The translations under genes and the position numbers were made by a program. From Pteria penguin (Eukaryota > Mollusca > Bivalvia > Pterioida > Pteriidae), in contig CM068588.1 in the NCBI GenBank assembly GCA_035048485.1, forward strand, positions 26,935,118 through 26,999,117: a stretch of DNA of 64,000 nt. Reading direction: 5' to 3'. A model generated the notes under the pieces. The model was not told the DNA's origin. It saw only the letters and a program-made list of their open reading frames with translations, and made no database searches. Shown here piece by piece: positions 1 to 10,472 of the stretch (its first letter is position 1; every line of letters starts with the position of its first letter).

Positions 1-702
1 TTTGACACCGCTCACGTCCTCAGGTGACATACGGAGCTGATCCCGGAGAAAATTCCGCAGAATACTCTCTGTCGCTGCTGGGGTCTCGCCTGGAGTCTCG
101 GCTATTCCGGAGAACAGCAAGTTGTCGCGCATTGACCTGGCCTTGCCGTCCACAATGTCCATTTTCATGGCCCTGTTCTGCTCCTCCAAGTCGATTATCC
201 TATCATTTAGGTTTTTCAAGTCAAATTCCAGTGCTTCTGTCTTATCCCGCATAACTTCCACAATATCTTTCGTTCTTTTAACATTATCCGCCAACTCCTT
301 TTGGAAACTGCTAGAGTCTTTTTCAAACTTCGAAATTTTGGTATCCAGCTTACTCACTTTTGTTTCTAATCCCTCAAGCCGTTCAAGTTTATTTGTTACT
401 TCACCCAGTTTCACGTCCATAAATGTTTGTAATGCTGTGAATTTTCGGAGCAGGTCACAAACCCATACAGGGGCATCCTGGCCGGGATCAATGCTGGTCG
501 CTTGGATTGACTTCGGTGCAGGTGCACTGGGCCTGCTGGTCGCTTGGGCTGGCTTCGGAGTAGATGTACTCGGGTTAGAGTCTACAGTGTTACCATATAA
601 AACTGTGTTTGTATCATTTAAAAGTTTACTTACAGACACTTCATTAGCACTGCTTTCATCCGAAGAGGGGGTCTCTTTCCGTTTTTTACTATGTTTCCCC
701 AT
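1..702 (-). CDS. LINE ORF1-like protein, 3' end outside window
   Basis: On the minus strand an ATG at 702 opens a frame that stays open for 234 codons to the window edge. The N-terminus is basic and Ser/Thr/Pro-rich (starts MGKHSKKRKE). Residues about 80-190 form a heptad-like coiled coil with repeated L/I and E/K, and the frame then reads RSMRDNLLFSGI, the motif seen at the start of the RRM-like domain of L1-type ORF1 proteins in invertebrates. In that family ORF1 is the RNA-binding chaperone of the retrotransposon. The absence of any stop suggests a fairly young copy. Its ORF2 would lie to the left, outside the window, so it is separate from the ORF2 debris to the right. Family identity is from motif recognition only. 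Confidence 0.75.
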   Translation of the reverse strand, partial: MGKHSKKRKETPSSDESSANEVSVSKLLNDTNTVLYGNTVDSNPSTSTPKPAQATSRPSAPAPKSIQATSIDPGQDAPVWVCDLLRKFTALQTFMDVKLGEVTNKLERLEGLETKVSKLDTKISKFEKDSSSFQKELADNVKRTKDIVEVMRDKTEALEFDLKNLNDRIIDLEEQNRAMKMDIVDGKARSMRDNLLFSGIAETPGETPAATESILRNFLRDQLRMSPEDVSGVK

Positions 703-980
703 GGTTTAAGTTTCCAAATTACACTATATAAATGTTGTTCATAAATTGTCGAGGATACACTTTACCAGAATATTTAGTTAATCATCAGGTTATTAGGATC
801 CATATTTCCTTTGTTTAAATTCCGCTTTCCCGGAGCTACTACAAAACACGTCCGTCCACCTGAGCGGTCACTCACTCACCGGTAAATCCTTTCACTGACA
901 CGGCTATTCTGATTTTAATTTTAGCAATTTTATTACGAAAAGACTAATAACTTGAAGTAGTAAATACGCACAGGTCTAAT
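703..980. other. probable LINE 5' leader plus unassigned sequence
   Basis: The segment directly upstream (minus sense) of the ORF1 start has no open frame and is probably the 5' UTR of that LINE. I cannot place its 5' end. The right part, up to the endonuclease fragment, shows nothing recognisable. Confidence 0.35.
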
Positions 981-1806
981 GATGGGAGAAAAATCTTATT
1001 AAATTCGAAATTTGAAGATTCTATTTTCACTGTTGTAAATAGATATGCTCCAATGTTGAAAAAACAGAGATTGGAATTTTTCAAGAGAATGCATGTTTTT
1101 ATAAATCACTATGCTTTGTCTGAAGACAATATTATACTATGTGGAGATTTTAACTGCTGTTATGAACGAAAATGATAAAAGTTTTTTCACTGAAAGATAT
1201 CTTAAACAAGTGGTTAGATATGCATAGGCCACAGCGATCTACTGGGGATATACCTGGTGTGGCGCAAATAATGTTCCTAAAAGCAGAATCGATTATATGA
1301 TTACAAGTACAAATTTTACATATAAAGTCAATAAATTAATTTTATATTAGAAGAATACCAGGTACCTTTAATAATGGTACACACTTGACTGACCACAGAT
1401 TACTGAAATTTTCGTTTAAACTTAGCCACTTAAAAAGAGGATATTGAAAACTAAATAATTTATTTTCAGAAAATGAAGAATATAAGAAGGGAGTTAAATA
1501 TATTATTGATAATTTAGACAGTGGTGGGAGTGCAATTAATACTTAGGAGATTTTAAAGACAAAAATAAAAGATTCATCAATTTCTTTCTGCAAAATATTT
1601 CCACACAGATATTAAGAAAAACATAAGGGTTTGAGAAAAGGAGATTTCTGATATGGTAAATTCACCCTCTTCGAATATCGATATGAATAGAAAAAAGGAA
1701 TTAGAGAACTAATTAGATACAATTATAGATACCAGGTCAAAGGTGCTCAGATTCGCTAGCGTGCAAAATGGGTAAATGAAAGGGGGGGACTCTAAGTATT
1801 TTTTAT
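981..1806 (+). pseudogene. LINE ORF2 endonuclease remnant
   Basis: Conceptual translation in shifting frames gives TVVNRYAPM, then IILCGDFNC, then GANNVPKSRIDYMI, then THLTDHRLLKF. These are the ordered motifs of the apurinic-type endonuclease domain of L1-like ORF2 proteins (Asn/Tyr loop, GDFN catalytic Asp/Asn, SRIDY, SDH-equivalent DH). It continues to AKWVNEG/DSKYFL, the linker before the reverse transcriptase. Frameshifts and stops (for example after CYERK near 1173) make it inactive. It is cut off at about 1806 by a TTTAT-rich tract. It probably belongs with the plus-strand RT fragment starting at 3937. Confidence 0.75.
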
Positions 1807-1830
1807 TTATTTATTTTATTTATTTTGTAT
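1799..1830 (-). repeat. TTTAT-rich tract, probable A-rich tail of the minus-strand LINE
   Basis: Read on the minus strand this is an (ATAAA)-rich run lying just 3' of the minus-strand LINE ORF2 fragment. That is where the A-rich tail of a retroposed copy would sit. It marks the left junction of that copy inside the plus-strand LINE. Confidence 0.5.
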
Positions 1831-1906
1831 TCTGCACTTTCTCTGACAAACCTAGACTAGTACCAGTATCTGGTGCTAAACTGGTTCATTGTTCATTTTT
1901 GTACTT

Positions 1907-3912
1907 TCAAAAAGATGAAAATATTCTGTGTGTTTGGATAAAAGTTTCTTTAATAGCCATAATATGTTTTTGTATATCTATTATTTTTAATCCACCTTTG
2001 TTATAATTTTGCACTATAATATCTCTTTTGATTTTGTCAGGTTTTCCATCCCTAACAAAATTGTACAACATTTTATTTATTTCCTTGAAAGTGTGCAAAT
2101 GGGGATTTGGTAGAGAAGAAAATAAATGATTCATTTTAGATAAAAATAAAGATTTAATGAATGTTATTTTTCCAATTGGTGTTATGTTTCTGTGTCTCCG
2201 TTTTCTCATTTCATTCCTGTGGGCCGTTTCACAAAGAATCATACGTACGATATTTTACGTACGTACAAAAAATTCCTTTAGACTTAAGGATTTTTTTTGT
2301 ACGTACGTAAAATATCGTACGTATGATTCTTTGTGAAACGGCCCACTGATATATTCAATCTTGCTGTCATAATTTATTTTAATAATTGAATCCAGATTTA
2401 TTGAAAATTTTATACCCAAAACATCAAAATCCTCCTGACTCCAGTCTAACTTTAGTCGATGTTGGAATACCTCTTCACTAAACTTTTTACTTCCTATCCA
2501 GATAGCTTTAGTTGTAGTATCATTAAGTTTTAAGCCGGAAAAGGATGAAAAACTGTCCAAAATGTCAATAGTGGCATTAAAAGAGTTGTTTGTGCCATCC
2601 AGCATCAAATAGTATCATATTAAGTACTCTGTATTCCTAATATTTACCTTTAATATTCTGATTACTTTTAAACCTTAAAGCAAGTATTTCCACACAAAGT
2701 ATAAAGGTGTAAGATGAAATGGGATCACCTTGTCTGCAGCCGCGACCTATTTTTTAAAAGTCAGATAAAAGACCGCATTGAGTAATCGCAGTGTGTATAT
2801 TGGTATTAAAAAGTTTTATCCAACTTTTTATTTGATTTTCAAATTGAAAAAATGTAAGACATTATTCATGAAAGTCCATGATACCGAGTCGTAAGCTTTT
2901 TCGAAATCCAAAAGTAATATTAATCCTGGAATATTCTTTACCTGAGTGTGTTTAATGACATCGTATACTAACCGCCGTGTTTTCTCGAATAAACCTGTCT
3001 TTAATAAATCCAGTTTGACTTGGTGAAATTTTCCATCTAGTGCGGTTTTAAGTCGGTCTGCTGCTATACATGAAGATCCTATTTTATATATAACATTTAA
3101 TAAAGTTATATGTCTCCAGTTTTTAAATACAGTTTGGACTTATTTCATTTAGGAATACATATTATTATTCTTTCTCTCTGAGTTTGTGATAATTGTTTTG
3201 TATGAAAACCATGGTTTAATGATCTCAATATGAAGTCGTCAAAGTCTTTTACAAAGAACTTAAAAAATTCTGCGGTATAACCATCTGAACCGGGACTCGT
3301 ATCATTCTTTATCTTTTTTAGAGCGTAGTGTGTCTCAAATTTAGTTAATTCACCTTCAAGACTTACAGCTTTCTATTTACTCAATTTTGACACGTTTAGA
3401 TCAGGGAATAATGAATTTAGATCTACATGGAAAACTTTCTTCTCTGTATAAAGATTTTGGTAGAAAGTTTTTACTTCATTAAGAATTTCTTTTGGTTTGT
3501 TATCAAAACTCCTTCTACCGTATATAATAAAGGAATAGTTTTATTAACAAAATTTATATTTTCAAGATTTAGAAAATATTGAGAAGGTTTTTCATCCTCT
3601 TCTAATATTTGTGCCTTTGAGCGTAAAATTATTCCCTGCATTTTAATCCTACGAAGGTCTTCTAATTGTTTTTTCTTAACCTCTATTAAATCGCATATAT
3701 CATTTCTATTGGTGTTACTTTCTAATTCTTCAATTTCTTTTATCAAAATATTTTCCTTCTTGTTCATTTGTTTACTTTTATAGGAAGCATATGAAATTGT
3801 TTGGTCTCTAATTTCAAGTAACAGGGTTTCTAGGAATAATTGATCCGAAATTGTAAATTGGATTGTACTATTATCAATACTTTCAATATTATCATGATTG
3901 TATATTGGAACA
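1907..3912 (-). pseudogene. LINE ORF2 reverse-transcriptase remnant
   Basis: Read from right to left, the minus strand gives a linker with KPSQYFLNLE (near 3590), an RT palm segment LILLLDFEKAYDSVSW (near 2880-2930), the RT thumb side FSSFSGLKLN with a GSKK segment (2480-2600), and a carboxyl part RRHRNITPIGKI/NKGGLKIID (1930-2200). Many stops and frameshifts break it into pieces of at most about 117 residues. It differs clearly in sequence from the plus-strand RT at 3937-5892, so it is another LINE family. It ends soon after the IQTHRIF segment, so the usual C-terminal zinc-knuckle part is missing. A 126-bp MITE interrupts it. Confidence 0.75.
2220..2345. mobile_element. palindromic MITE, Harbinger-like, 3-bp TSD CTG
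   Basis: The 126-bp element is almost a perfect palindrome. About 50 bp at each end match exactly in inverted orientation (end TGGGCCGTTTCACAAAG), with a few differences near the centre. CTG lies on both sides (2217-2219 and 2346-2348). Removing the element and one CTG restores an in-frame LINE reading (EYIRNEMRK), which defines the insertion precisely. A 3-bp CWG duplication is known for animal Harbinger elements, so that superfamily is the best guess. No transposase is present. Confidence 0.8.
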
Positions 3913-3936
3913 CAGTATTGTAGTTCTATAATCTAT

Positions 3937-5892
3937 TATTGACAAATTAATTGTACACGAACAAAGTGCTTATATCAAAGGTCGTTTTCTTGGTAAAAAC
4001 GCTAGGATTATTTTAGATATTTATGAATATTGTGAAAATATGAATCAAGAAGGTATATTAATGTTCTTAGATTTTGAAAAGCCTTTGATTCGGTTGAATG
4101 GAACTTTTTATTCAAAACATTGAAAATATTTAATTTTGGTGACAACTTCATTTCATGGATGAAAGTATTATATACAAAACCAATTTTTAGACTTAAGAAT
4201 AATGGATGGATATCAGGAAATTGTCAAATGTTTCGTGGAATACGTCAAGAATGTCCCATATCTGTTCTGTAATATATTTTTGTAGTCGAGATATTAGATG
4301 TTTAGTTAAAGAAAAATGAAAATATAAAAGGTTTCACATGTAATAACATGAATGAAGAAATGAAAAATATCCAACATGCAGATGATTTAACAATTGCCTA
4401 AAAAGATATAAATTCATTTAAAAATACCTTAGAAATCGTCAATAATTTTTGTAGACATGCTGGTTCAAACGCGAATATAAATAAAACCGACTGTATTTTG
4501 TTAAGACCATTGAAAGGTAGATATAAAACAACTGAAGGAGTAAAAGTTACTGAAGAAGCTGTTAAATGCCTGGGGATATATATAGGACATGAAAGGATAG
4601 AATGTTATAACAAGAACTGGATGAGATTTTATCATAATACTGAAAAACTATTTGAATCTTGGAAAAAACGTAAACTAGGTATATTTGGCAAATGCTGTGT
4701 AGTTAATACATTGGATTTATCAAAACTTATAATTGCTTCTGTATTAACATTTCCTGATAATGAATATATCAAAAAATTTAATAAATAAATTTACAATTTT
4801 ATTTGGAGCAAAAGAGACAGAATAAAAAGAAATAGTGTTATTGGTTCAATATCCGATGGAGGTATTGGTATTGTAGACATAGAAACAAAAATACAGGCTC
4901 TCATGGCTTCATGGGTGCCTAGAATTGTAAGTTCAAATGATTATTTGTATGATTTTGTGAACAGTTTTTATACAAATCACGATATTAGTTATTAACTTAA
5001 AACGAATGAAAGTACTATTGAAGGATATACTTTGATTAAAGATATGCCTACATTTTATCAAGAAGTATTTGTAACTTTTAATAAATGTAAAAAAGAATCA
5101 CTAAATATCTTCGGACGGCTTTTTACAGCAACCTCTGTGGAATAATAAATACATACATTATAAAGGAAATCACTTTGTAATATTAGATGAATTAAAAGTG
5201 GAATTTTTTATGTGAAAGATTTGTTTGATGATAATGGTAACTTTAAAACATTAGAAAATATATCTACAATTATAACCAATAAGTCTAAATACCTATGTGA
5301 ATATAGAACTTTATGTAGTGTATTCAAAAGACTTATGAAAAATTTTAATTTTTCAAATGCCAATTTTATCAATATTAAATCGTCACACGTTTTCCTTTCT
5401 CACAATGGCTTTCATTCGATTGATAAGCAGAAGTGCAAGTTCTTTTAGGAAAATTTATCGAGGAAAAAATTTCAAAAACCTAGTTTTCAGAGTATATTGT
5501 CTAAAGAATTTCTAATTGAAGATAGAAAAATTTGGCAGAAAATTTATTGCTCGAACGTTAAAGATATTTTTGACAAAAGTGTGGCGGAATTCAACTGTAA
5601 ATTACTCAATAACATTTTAAATAATAATTACATCGTAAGTAAATGGAACAAAGAAGTGCAAAAATATTGTTCTGTATGTTTTACACATACAGAAAATTCT
5701 AGGCATTTGATATATGAATGTAGAAATGTAGTTAACATATGGAAAACTGTAAGCACTGTTCTGAATTACGAAATAACTTGGAAATATATTACATTTGGTT
5801 TTTACTATGAAAGTAATAAAAATATTAAAACGTTAAATAACTTCATTTCATTTTATTGCATATCGAATTTATATAAGGAAAATGTTTTGTAG
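3937..5892 (+). pseudogene. LINE ORF2 reverse transcriptase and C-terminal domain remnant
   Basis: Plus-strand reading gives the RT motifs in order: VHEQSAYIKGRF, then FLDFEK-FDSVEW (4060-4110), then the frayed FRGIRQECPIS (usually G-x-RQGCPLS), then QHADDLTIA (near 4375-4400, the catalytic A-D-D), then NINKTDCILL, then LGIYIG. After this comes the C-terminal part with a zinc-knuckle-like C-x2-C-x7-H-x4-C (CSVCFTHTENSRHLIYEC, near 5671-5724). Stops and frameshifts interrupt it repeatedly (for example at 4271, 4398, 4786, 4995 and 5448), so it is dead. It resumes the plus-strand LINE whose endonuclease part is at 981-1806, with roughly 150-200 residues lost at the junction. Confidence 0.8.
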
Positions 5893-6480
5893 GTTAGAAA
5901 AGGTTTCAGAATCGAAAAACAGCATTGCTTCCGATTTAAAAAATTCGTTGAGTGTAACGTGCTCTGCTTTAAAATATAGAATGTAGTTATAAACACAGAT
6001 GTATTTGAAATCATGTTTAACATGTTTTAATTATATAAAAAAAATCTTAATACTACACACAATTATTGTCCTTGACCCAATGGTGTGTCATGACCTCACG
6101 GTCAAGTTCACAAATACTTGTCCGGGTGGTAACTACTTTTTCTATTGACTTGGATTCTCAAAGTCGGACGTCCGGATATTTGATAGCGAGCATTCGGAAC
6201 ATTTGGGATAAAGCATCAGACTTTATCATAGAGCGCAATGCATATTCCGGGAGGAACATAATTTATCATTCAAACAAGTAAATTATGAATACAAGATTTA
6301 CACATTTCCGATAGCATTTAATATTAAAACCCCTTCCGAAATGATACAGAAGAACTTAAAGTTGTATTAACGCTAACGATAAACCCCAAGTTTTATCCCA
6401 AGTATCATGACCAGACTCTTCGGGTATCCATGTAGAGCAGTAGAGACAGTGGCGTCACGCCGACTTCGAGAATCAGGATG
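5893..6480. other. no gene seen
   Basis: LINE 3' flank followed by AT-rich sequence. I see no coding exon or clear repeat. Confidence 0.4.
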
Positions 6481-6489
6481 GTATTTCAC

Positions 6490-7206
6490 TAGCCGCAAGT
6501 AGTGGCCCTATATGAATGATAGGGCCACAATTCATTACGTTGCATAAACTTGCAATTTTCCCAAGTAAATCAGTGGCGGATCCAGGATTTCCGAAAAGGG
6601 GCGGGGCTACATGTGTATTAAGCAAACGACTTTGCCATTTTTGGTGCTAAATCTGGATTTTTACTAGTAAATATGTGACCAAAAGGGTCCCCGCCCCTTC
6701 TAGATCCGTCATTGTAAATGGAATGGCCGGCACGATTCTTTGCATTTCGGCATCAAATGGAGCAAATATCAAACATATATAAACATTAAGCAAACGATAG
6801 GCAATAATAACTTACCTCCGATCTGTCGTCTCAGGGCTGTACACACACTTTTTCTCTGCCTATGTCAAATTTGCCGGTTTGTTTAGACGTAGTCTGAGTC
6901 ATTCACATGTTTGATTCTGCTACCGAGATGTATTACGCAAACGTGTGGATGATTCAGACTACATGTAAACAAACCGGGAAATTTGACACAGGTAGAGAAA
7001 AAATGTGTGTACAGCCTTCAGATGACAGATCGGGGGTAAGTTATTATTTCCGATCGTTTGCTTAATGTGTATATATGTTATATTAGTTTCCTTTGATGGC
7101 GAAATGCGTAGAATCGTGCCGGCCATTCTGTTTATCAAAATTGCAAGTTTACGGAACGTAAGGAATTGTGGCCCTATCATTCATATAGGGCCACTATTTG
7201 CGGCTA
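6490..7206. mobile_element. long foldback element with 9-bp TSD
   Basis: Two arms of about 250 bp are inverted copies of each other. Ends read TAGCCGCAAGTAGTGGCCC on the left and its near-exact complement on the right, then a GGCCGGCACGATTC block and a CAAACC-GG-AAATTTGACA block, almost to the centre near 6920. GTATTTCAC flanks both ends (6481-6489 and 7207-7215). A 9-bp duplication with long inverted arms suggests a Mutator-like (MULE) foldback, though an 8-bp class cannot be excluded. The left arm carries a nested insertion (6571-6714) absent from the right arm. No transposase frame is present. Confidence 0.75.
6571..6714. mobile_element. small MITE nested in the foldback element, hAT-like ends
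   Basis: The element begins CAGTGGCGGATCCAG and ends with the diverged complement (AGATCCGTCATTG). A GGGGCGGGG block and its complement lie just inside both ends. TAAAT flanks both sides (6566-6570 and 6715-6719). Comparison with the intact opposite arm of the host element shows the block is inserted DNA. The CAGNGGCGGATC terminus resembles non-autonomous hAT elements, but the visible 5-bp direct repeat is shorter than the 8 bp typical of hAT. Confidence 0.65.
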
Positions 7207-7215
7207 GTATTTCAC

Positions 7216-8429
7216 GTGACTGACTTTGTTGCTCATGCTCAAAGGGTGGGAAATGGCTTTGAAACAATGTAATATATCTGAAGTCAAGGTCATAGTTGTA
7301 ATTGTAAATTCATGTTTGAGCCTTCAAATTTGCTGCTTCGTTCAATCTGGATCAAATTTCACACAACTGGTATTGATACCGCAAGGAACATGACCTTACC
7401 CAAGCTTGTATATAAGTCAAAGAAACAGTGCATGCCATGGTCTGGGTCATAACATTGACTTTGTGGTATCCTGATACTTTACTCATTTATTTTAATTATG
7501 ATCCTGTGATTTTGACCTTGAATTTGAGGTCATGTATCAAAGCATAATAAACAAAATTTCTTAGTATTCGGTGTAACCTACAGCCAGTAATTTGGGTATC
7601 ACTTGCTGCAATATTTAGTATTGATGCAGCGGTGGGTTAAATATTCCTTTAAGACAGTACATAACTATTCTAGCGGAAAAAAAGATACACAAGTTTATTT
7701 TTGTTCTTTACTATTTTACTTGATTCTTTGATGATTAGTTGACTGTTTTGGTCTGTCGATTATTTCATCATTACTGAATATTTATATATTCATATTACTG
7801 ATATTTTTTTTTAATTTTTGTTGTACATTAACAGACGGCGTTTGCGTGAACAGCGTTAAAACAAGAGTTCCCTACACCGTTTCCTGATTTAAATCACAAG
7901 GACTTATATATAAGTCTTGTTTATATGTTAAAATCAGTAGCGTGTGTCCACCCATGGCCTCGCTGAGGAGAATAAGATATTCTCCTTAACATTGACCCTC
8001 TCAAGGAGTTTATTGCTATTAGAGGGTATTGTTCCACTCCTCAATAAGGGCGTGTCTGATGAGCGACGCAATATGGTACTTTGACGCGCTTCCTTTAAAG
8101 GAGCATGGTCCGATTGAATACGGGAAAAGCATAAAAAATGTAAACGGATTTCTTCAAACGGCAATCGATTGCTAGTATATTATCTAAGATGTGTAAAACG
8201 TATCGTTACCAAAATCGATGTCCTTAACGAGATATGCCCGTTTTAAATTTGCAACATAACCAGGCCAACTCCTTGCATATTGATGAGGTCGGTCAGAGGA
8301 AATCACGTGACAATGAAACTTAAGCTTTACCCGATTCTAACATTTGTTCCACTTTTCTGTTTTTGGCCTCCGAGTTTGTGTACAGTTAGTTTCTACCACA
8401 CGTTTGCTTTTCTCGTGCTCGTATTTCTC
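7216..8429. other. no gene seen; TGACCT/AGGTCA-rich repeat debris
   Basis: AT-rich sequence. Between about 7280 and 7530 several TCAAGGTCA/TGACCTT words occur, as in the dispersed repeat family at 14.6 and 15.4 kb. I see no exon. Confidence 0.35.
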
Positions 8430-8630
8430 CATGTCAACCATTTTTGTCCCGCTTGTCCGACAAATGCTCGATTATGGACAATTCTTGACTGTATGGTGAC
8501 CAATCAAGAACTGAGACGTTGTTTTGTGTCAGAAAGTCACGACAAGCCCTAGCAACATTGGGCTTCGCGTTGTCCTGTCTGCTACAACGTTACCTTTGTA
8601 GGTTACGTATACGTTGATGCAATTTCCAGT
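8430..8630 (-). pseudogene. Tc1-like transposase C-terminal relic
   Basis: The minus strand reads DNAKPNVARACRDFLTQNN, then VSVLDWSPYSQELSIIEHL. This matches the second catalytic Asp region (usually QQDNARPHVA) and the third-residue region (usually DLSPIEHLWD, catalytic Glu) of Tc1/mariner transposases. Upstream and downstream parts are missing or unreadable and no inverted terminal repeats were found. An ancient fragment. Confidence 0.65.
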
Positions 8631-8694
8631 ACACCTAATTTCATGAACAATTTGATTTACATGTTTACATATGAAGTTTGCGGCCCAACTCTGG

Positions 8695-8737
8695 GTTAAC
8701 TAGGGACGTATATAACGTTATATACGTCCCTGGTTAA
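8695..8737. repeat. isolated hairpin palindrome
   Basis: Positions 8702-8731 form a perfect 30-bp palindrome (AGGGACGTATATAAC and its complement with no loop). The arms extend outward with TTAAC/GTTAA. It could be a minimal MITE relic or a cruciform-prone site. Confidence 0.6.
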
Positions 8738-8740
8738 ACA

Positions 8741-9335
8741 GTTATAATTCAAGATATAATAAGTAGTCCTCCAAAGGGAAGTAAAATATACTAAAAGAAA
8801 TGATACAAACACTCTTTGCCGCAATTTTTCGGCCTCCTGGCCTTTATCAAGCAATAGTTAGAATAGTACAGTAGTTCTATGTAACATCCATCTTTACAGA
8901 TGGACATACGGAGAGCAAGATGACAACGTGGGACATGATTACCAGTAACTGATTGCTGGAGCTATCATTAATATATAGAATGCTACATGATAGAAAAGAA
9001 AATGACGTCCGACTCAGTCGTATGACAAAATCCGCCATAGGCGAGCCGTATGACAAAATCCGCCAGAGGTGAGCAAGCAAAAATATGGACACAAAAAGAC
9101 ATCAATAAAAACTTAATTGTAATGCGTTTGAGGCATACACTTAGGAAAGAGACTTGAATTAAGAGGGGAAGCTGATTCGTAGGGTTTCACTACAGTAATA
9201 TCATCATATGGGGATTGATTCTTAATCAAAATTAGGCAGGGGAAAACTTACCTCTAGAGTGAGTCTTACTCCCTGAGGGTGGAAGGGACACTCTAGAGTA
9301 GAACCGTCGGGAGAAGTCTCACTCACTCAAAATTA
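8741..9335. other. no gene seen; 28-bp tandem duplication and TCTAGAGTGAGTC repeats
   Basis: Holds a two-copy tandem duplication (about 9018-9045 and 9046-9073, core GTATGACAAAATCCGCCA) and, from 9250, repeated CTCTAGAGTGAG-type words. No exon recognised. Confidence 0.4.
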
Positions 9336-9420
9336 TGTGGGGTGGGTGGGGGGTCGCGGGTGGGGGTGGGGGGCTGGCTCTAGATTGAGTCTTCCCCTCA
9401 AAAAAAGGGGGGGGGGGGGC
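9336..9420 (+). repeat. G-rich tract, possible G-quadruplex
   Basis: The plus strand carries many runs of three to six G (9339-9376) and a 13-G run near 9407-9419. Several overlapping quadruplex patterns are possible. Low-complexity DNA between repeats, with no sign of function. Confidence 0.55.
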
Positions 9421-9480
9421 TCTCACTCTAGAGTAGGACCGGCGAGGGGGGGAGTATGGCTAAGGGGGAAGGCTCGCTCT

Positions 9481-10114
<634 letters not shown>

Positions 10115-10193
10115 AGATTCAGTATCTGAATACGTCTACATAATTTATATTAGTAGAAAGGGTTTTTTCGCTTAATTTTGTTACATGCTTTAC

Positions 10194-10398
10194 CTTGTGG
10201 GAGTTGGTCGTTTCCATTTAGTAACAGCTGAAACTGTATAAGTTTGCTACCACCGTCTTTTGCCTTCTGGATTGTCTGATGTACTTCTGGATCAGCTTTG
10301 ACACTGCAGTTTGAGGTATTGGTCAGCGAGACAGCGATGCTTGTATGGATGGAAACTCCAAGGTGCAGAAGGGCCACAATGACAAAAATTGAATTCAT
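10194..10398 (-). CDS. candidate first exon of a small secreted protein (unknown family)
   Basis: An ATG at 10398 (minus) starts a peptide with a clear signal sequence: MNSIF, a hydrophobic core VIVALLHLGV, and a small-residue cleavage region near residue 22. The mature part begins with Asn-Thr-Ser and Asn-Cys-Ser sites (possible N-glycosylation) and one Cys, then an amphipathic helix-like stretch (VHQTIQKAKDGGSKLIQFQLL). A good donor (CACAAG|GTAAAG) follows at 10194/10193, ending the exon in phase 1. If unspliced, the frame continues 14 codons to a stop at 10150-10152. A TATA-like box lies 63-72 nt upstream. I do not recognise the family and could not find the next exon; SINE and AT-repeat DNA fills the next 700 bp. 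A chance ORF remains possible. Confidence 0.4.
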
Positions 10399-10460
10399 TC
10401 TAGTAGGTTGAATGGTGACTAGTGGCAGAAATGAAATGAGAACGATTCTTTAAAGACTCA

Positions 10461-10470
10461 GTTTTTTTAT
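10461..10470 (-). promoter_or_regulatory. TATA-like box for the secreted-protein exon
   Basis: Minus strand reads CATAAAAAAAC about 65 nt upstream of the ATG at 10398. That would allow a start site near 10435 and a short leader. Suggestive only. Confidence 0.25.
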
Positions 10471-10472
10471 GT

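Noticed and set aside
122..709. 195-codon plus-strand frame
   Set aside because: Antisense shadow of the LINE ORF1 on the minus strand, which has recognisable motifs and a proper start.
8280..8552. 90-codon plus-strand frame with hydrophobic stretch
   Set aside because: It overlaps, in antisense, the Tc1 transposase relic.
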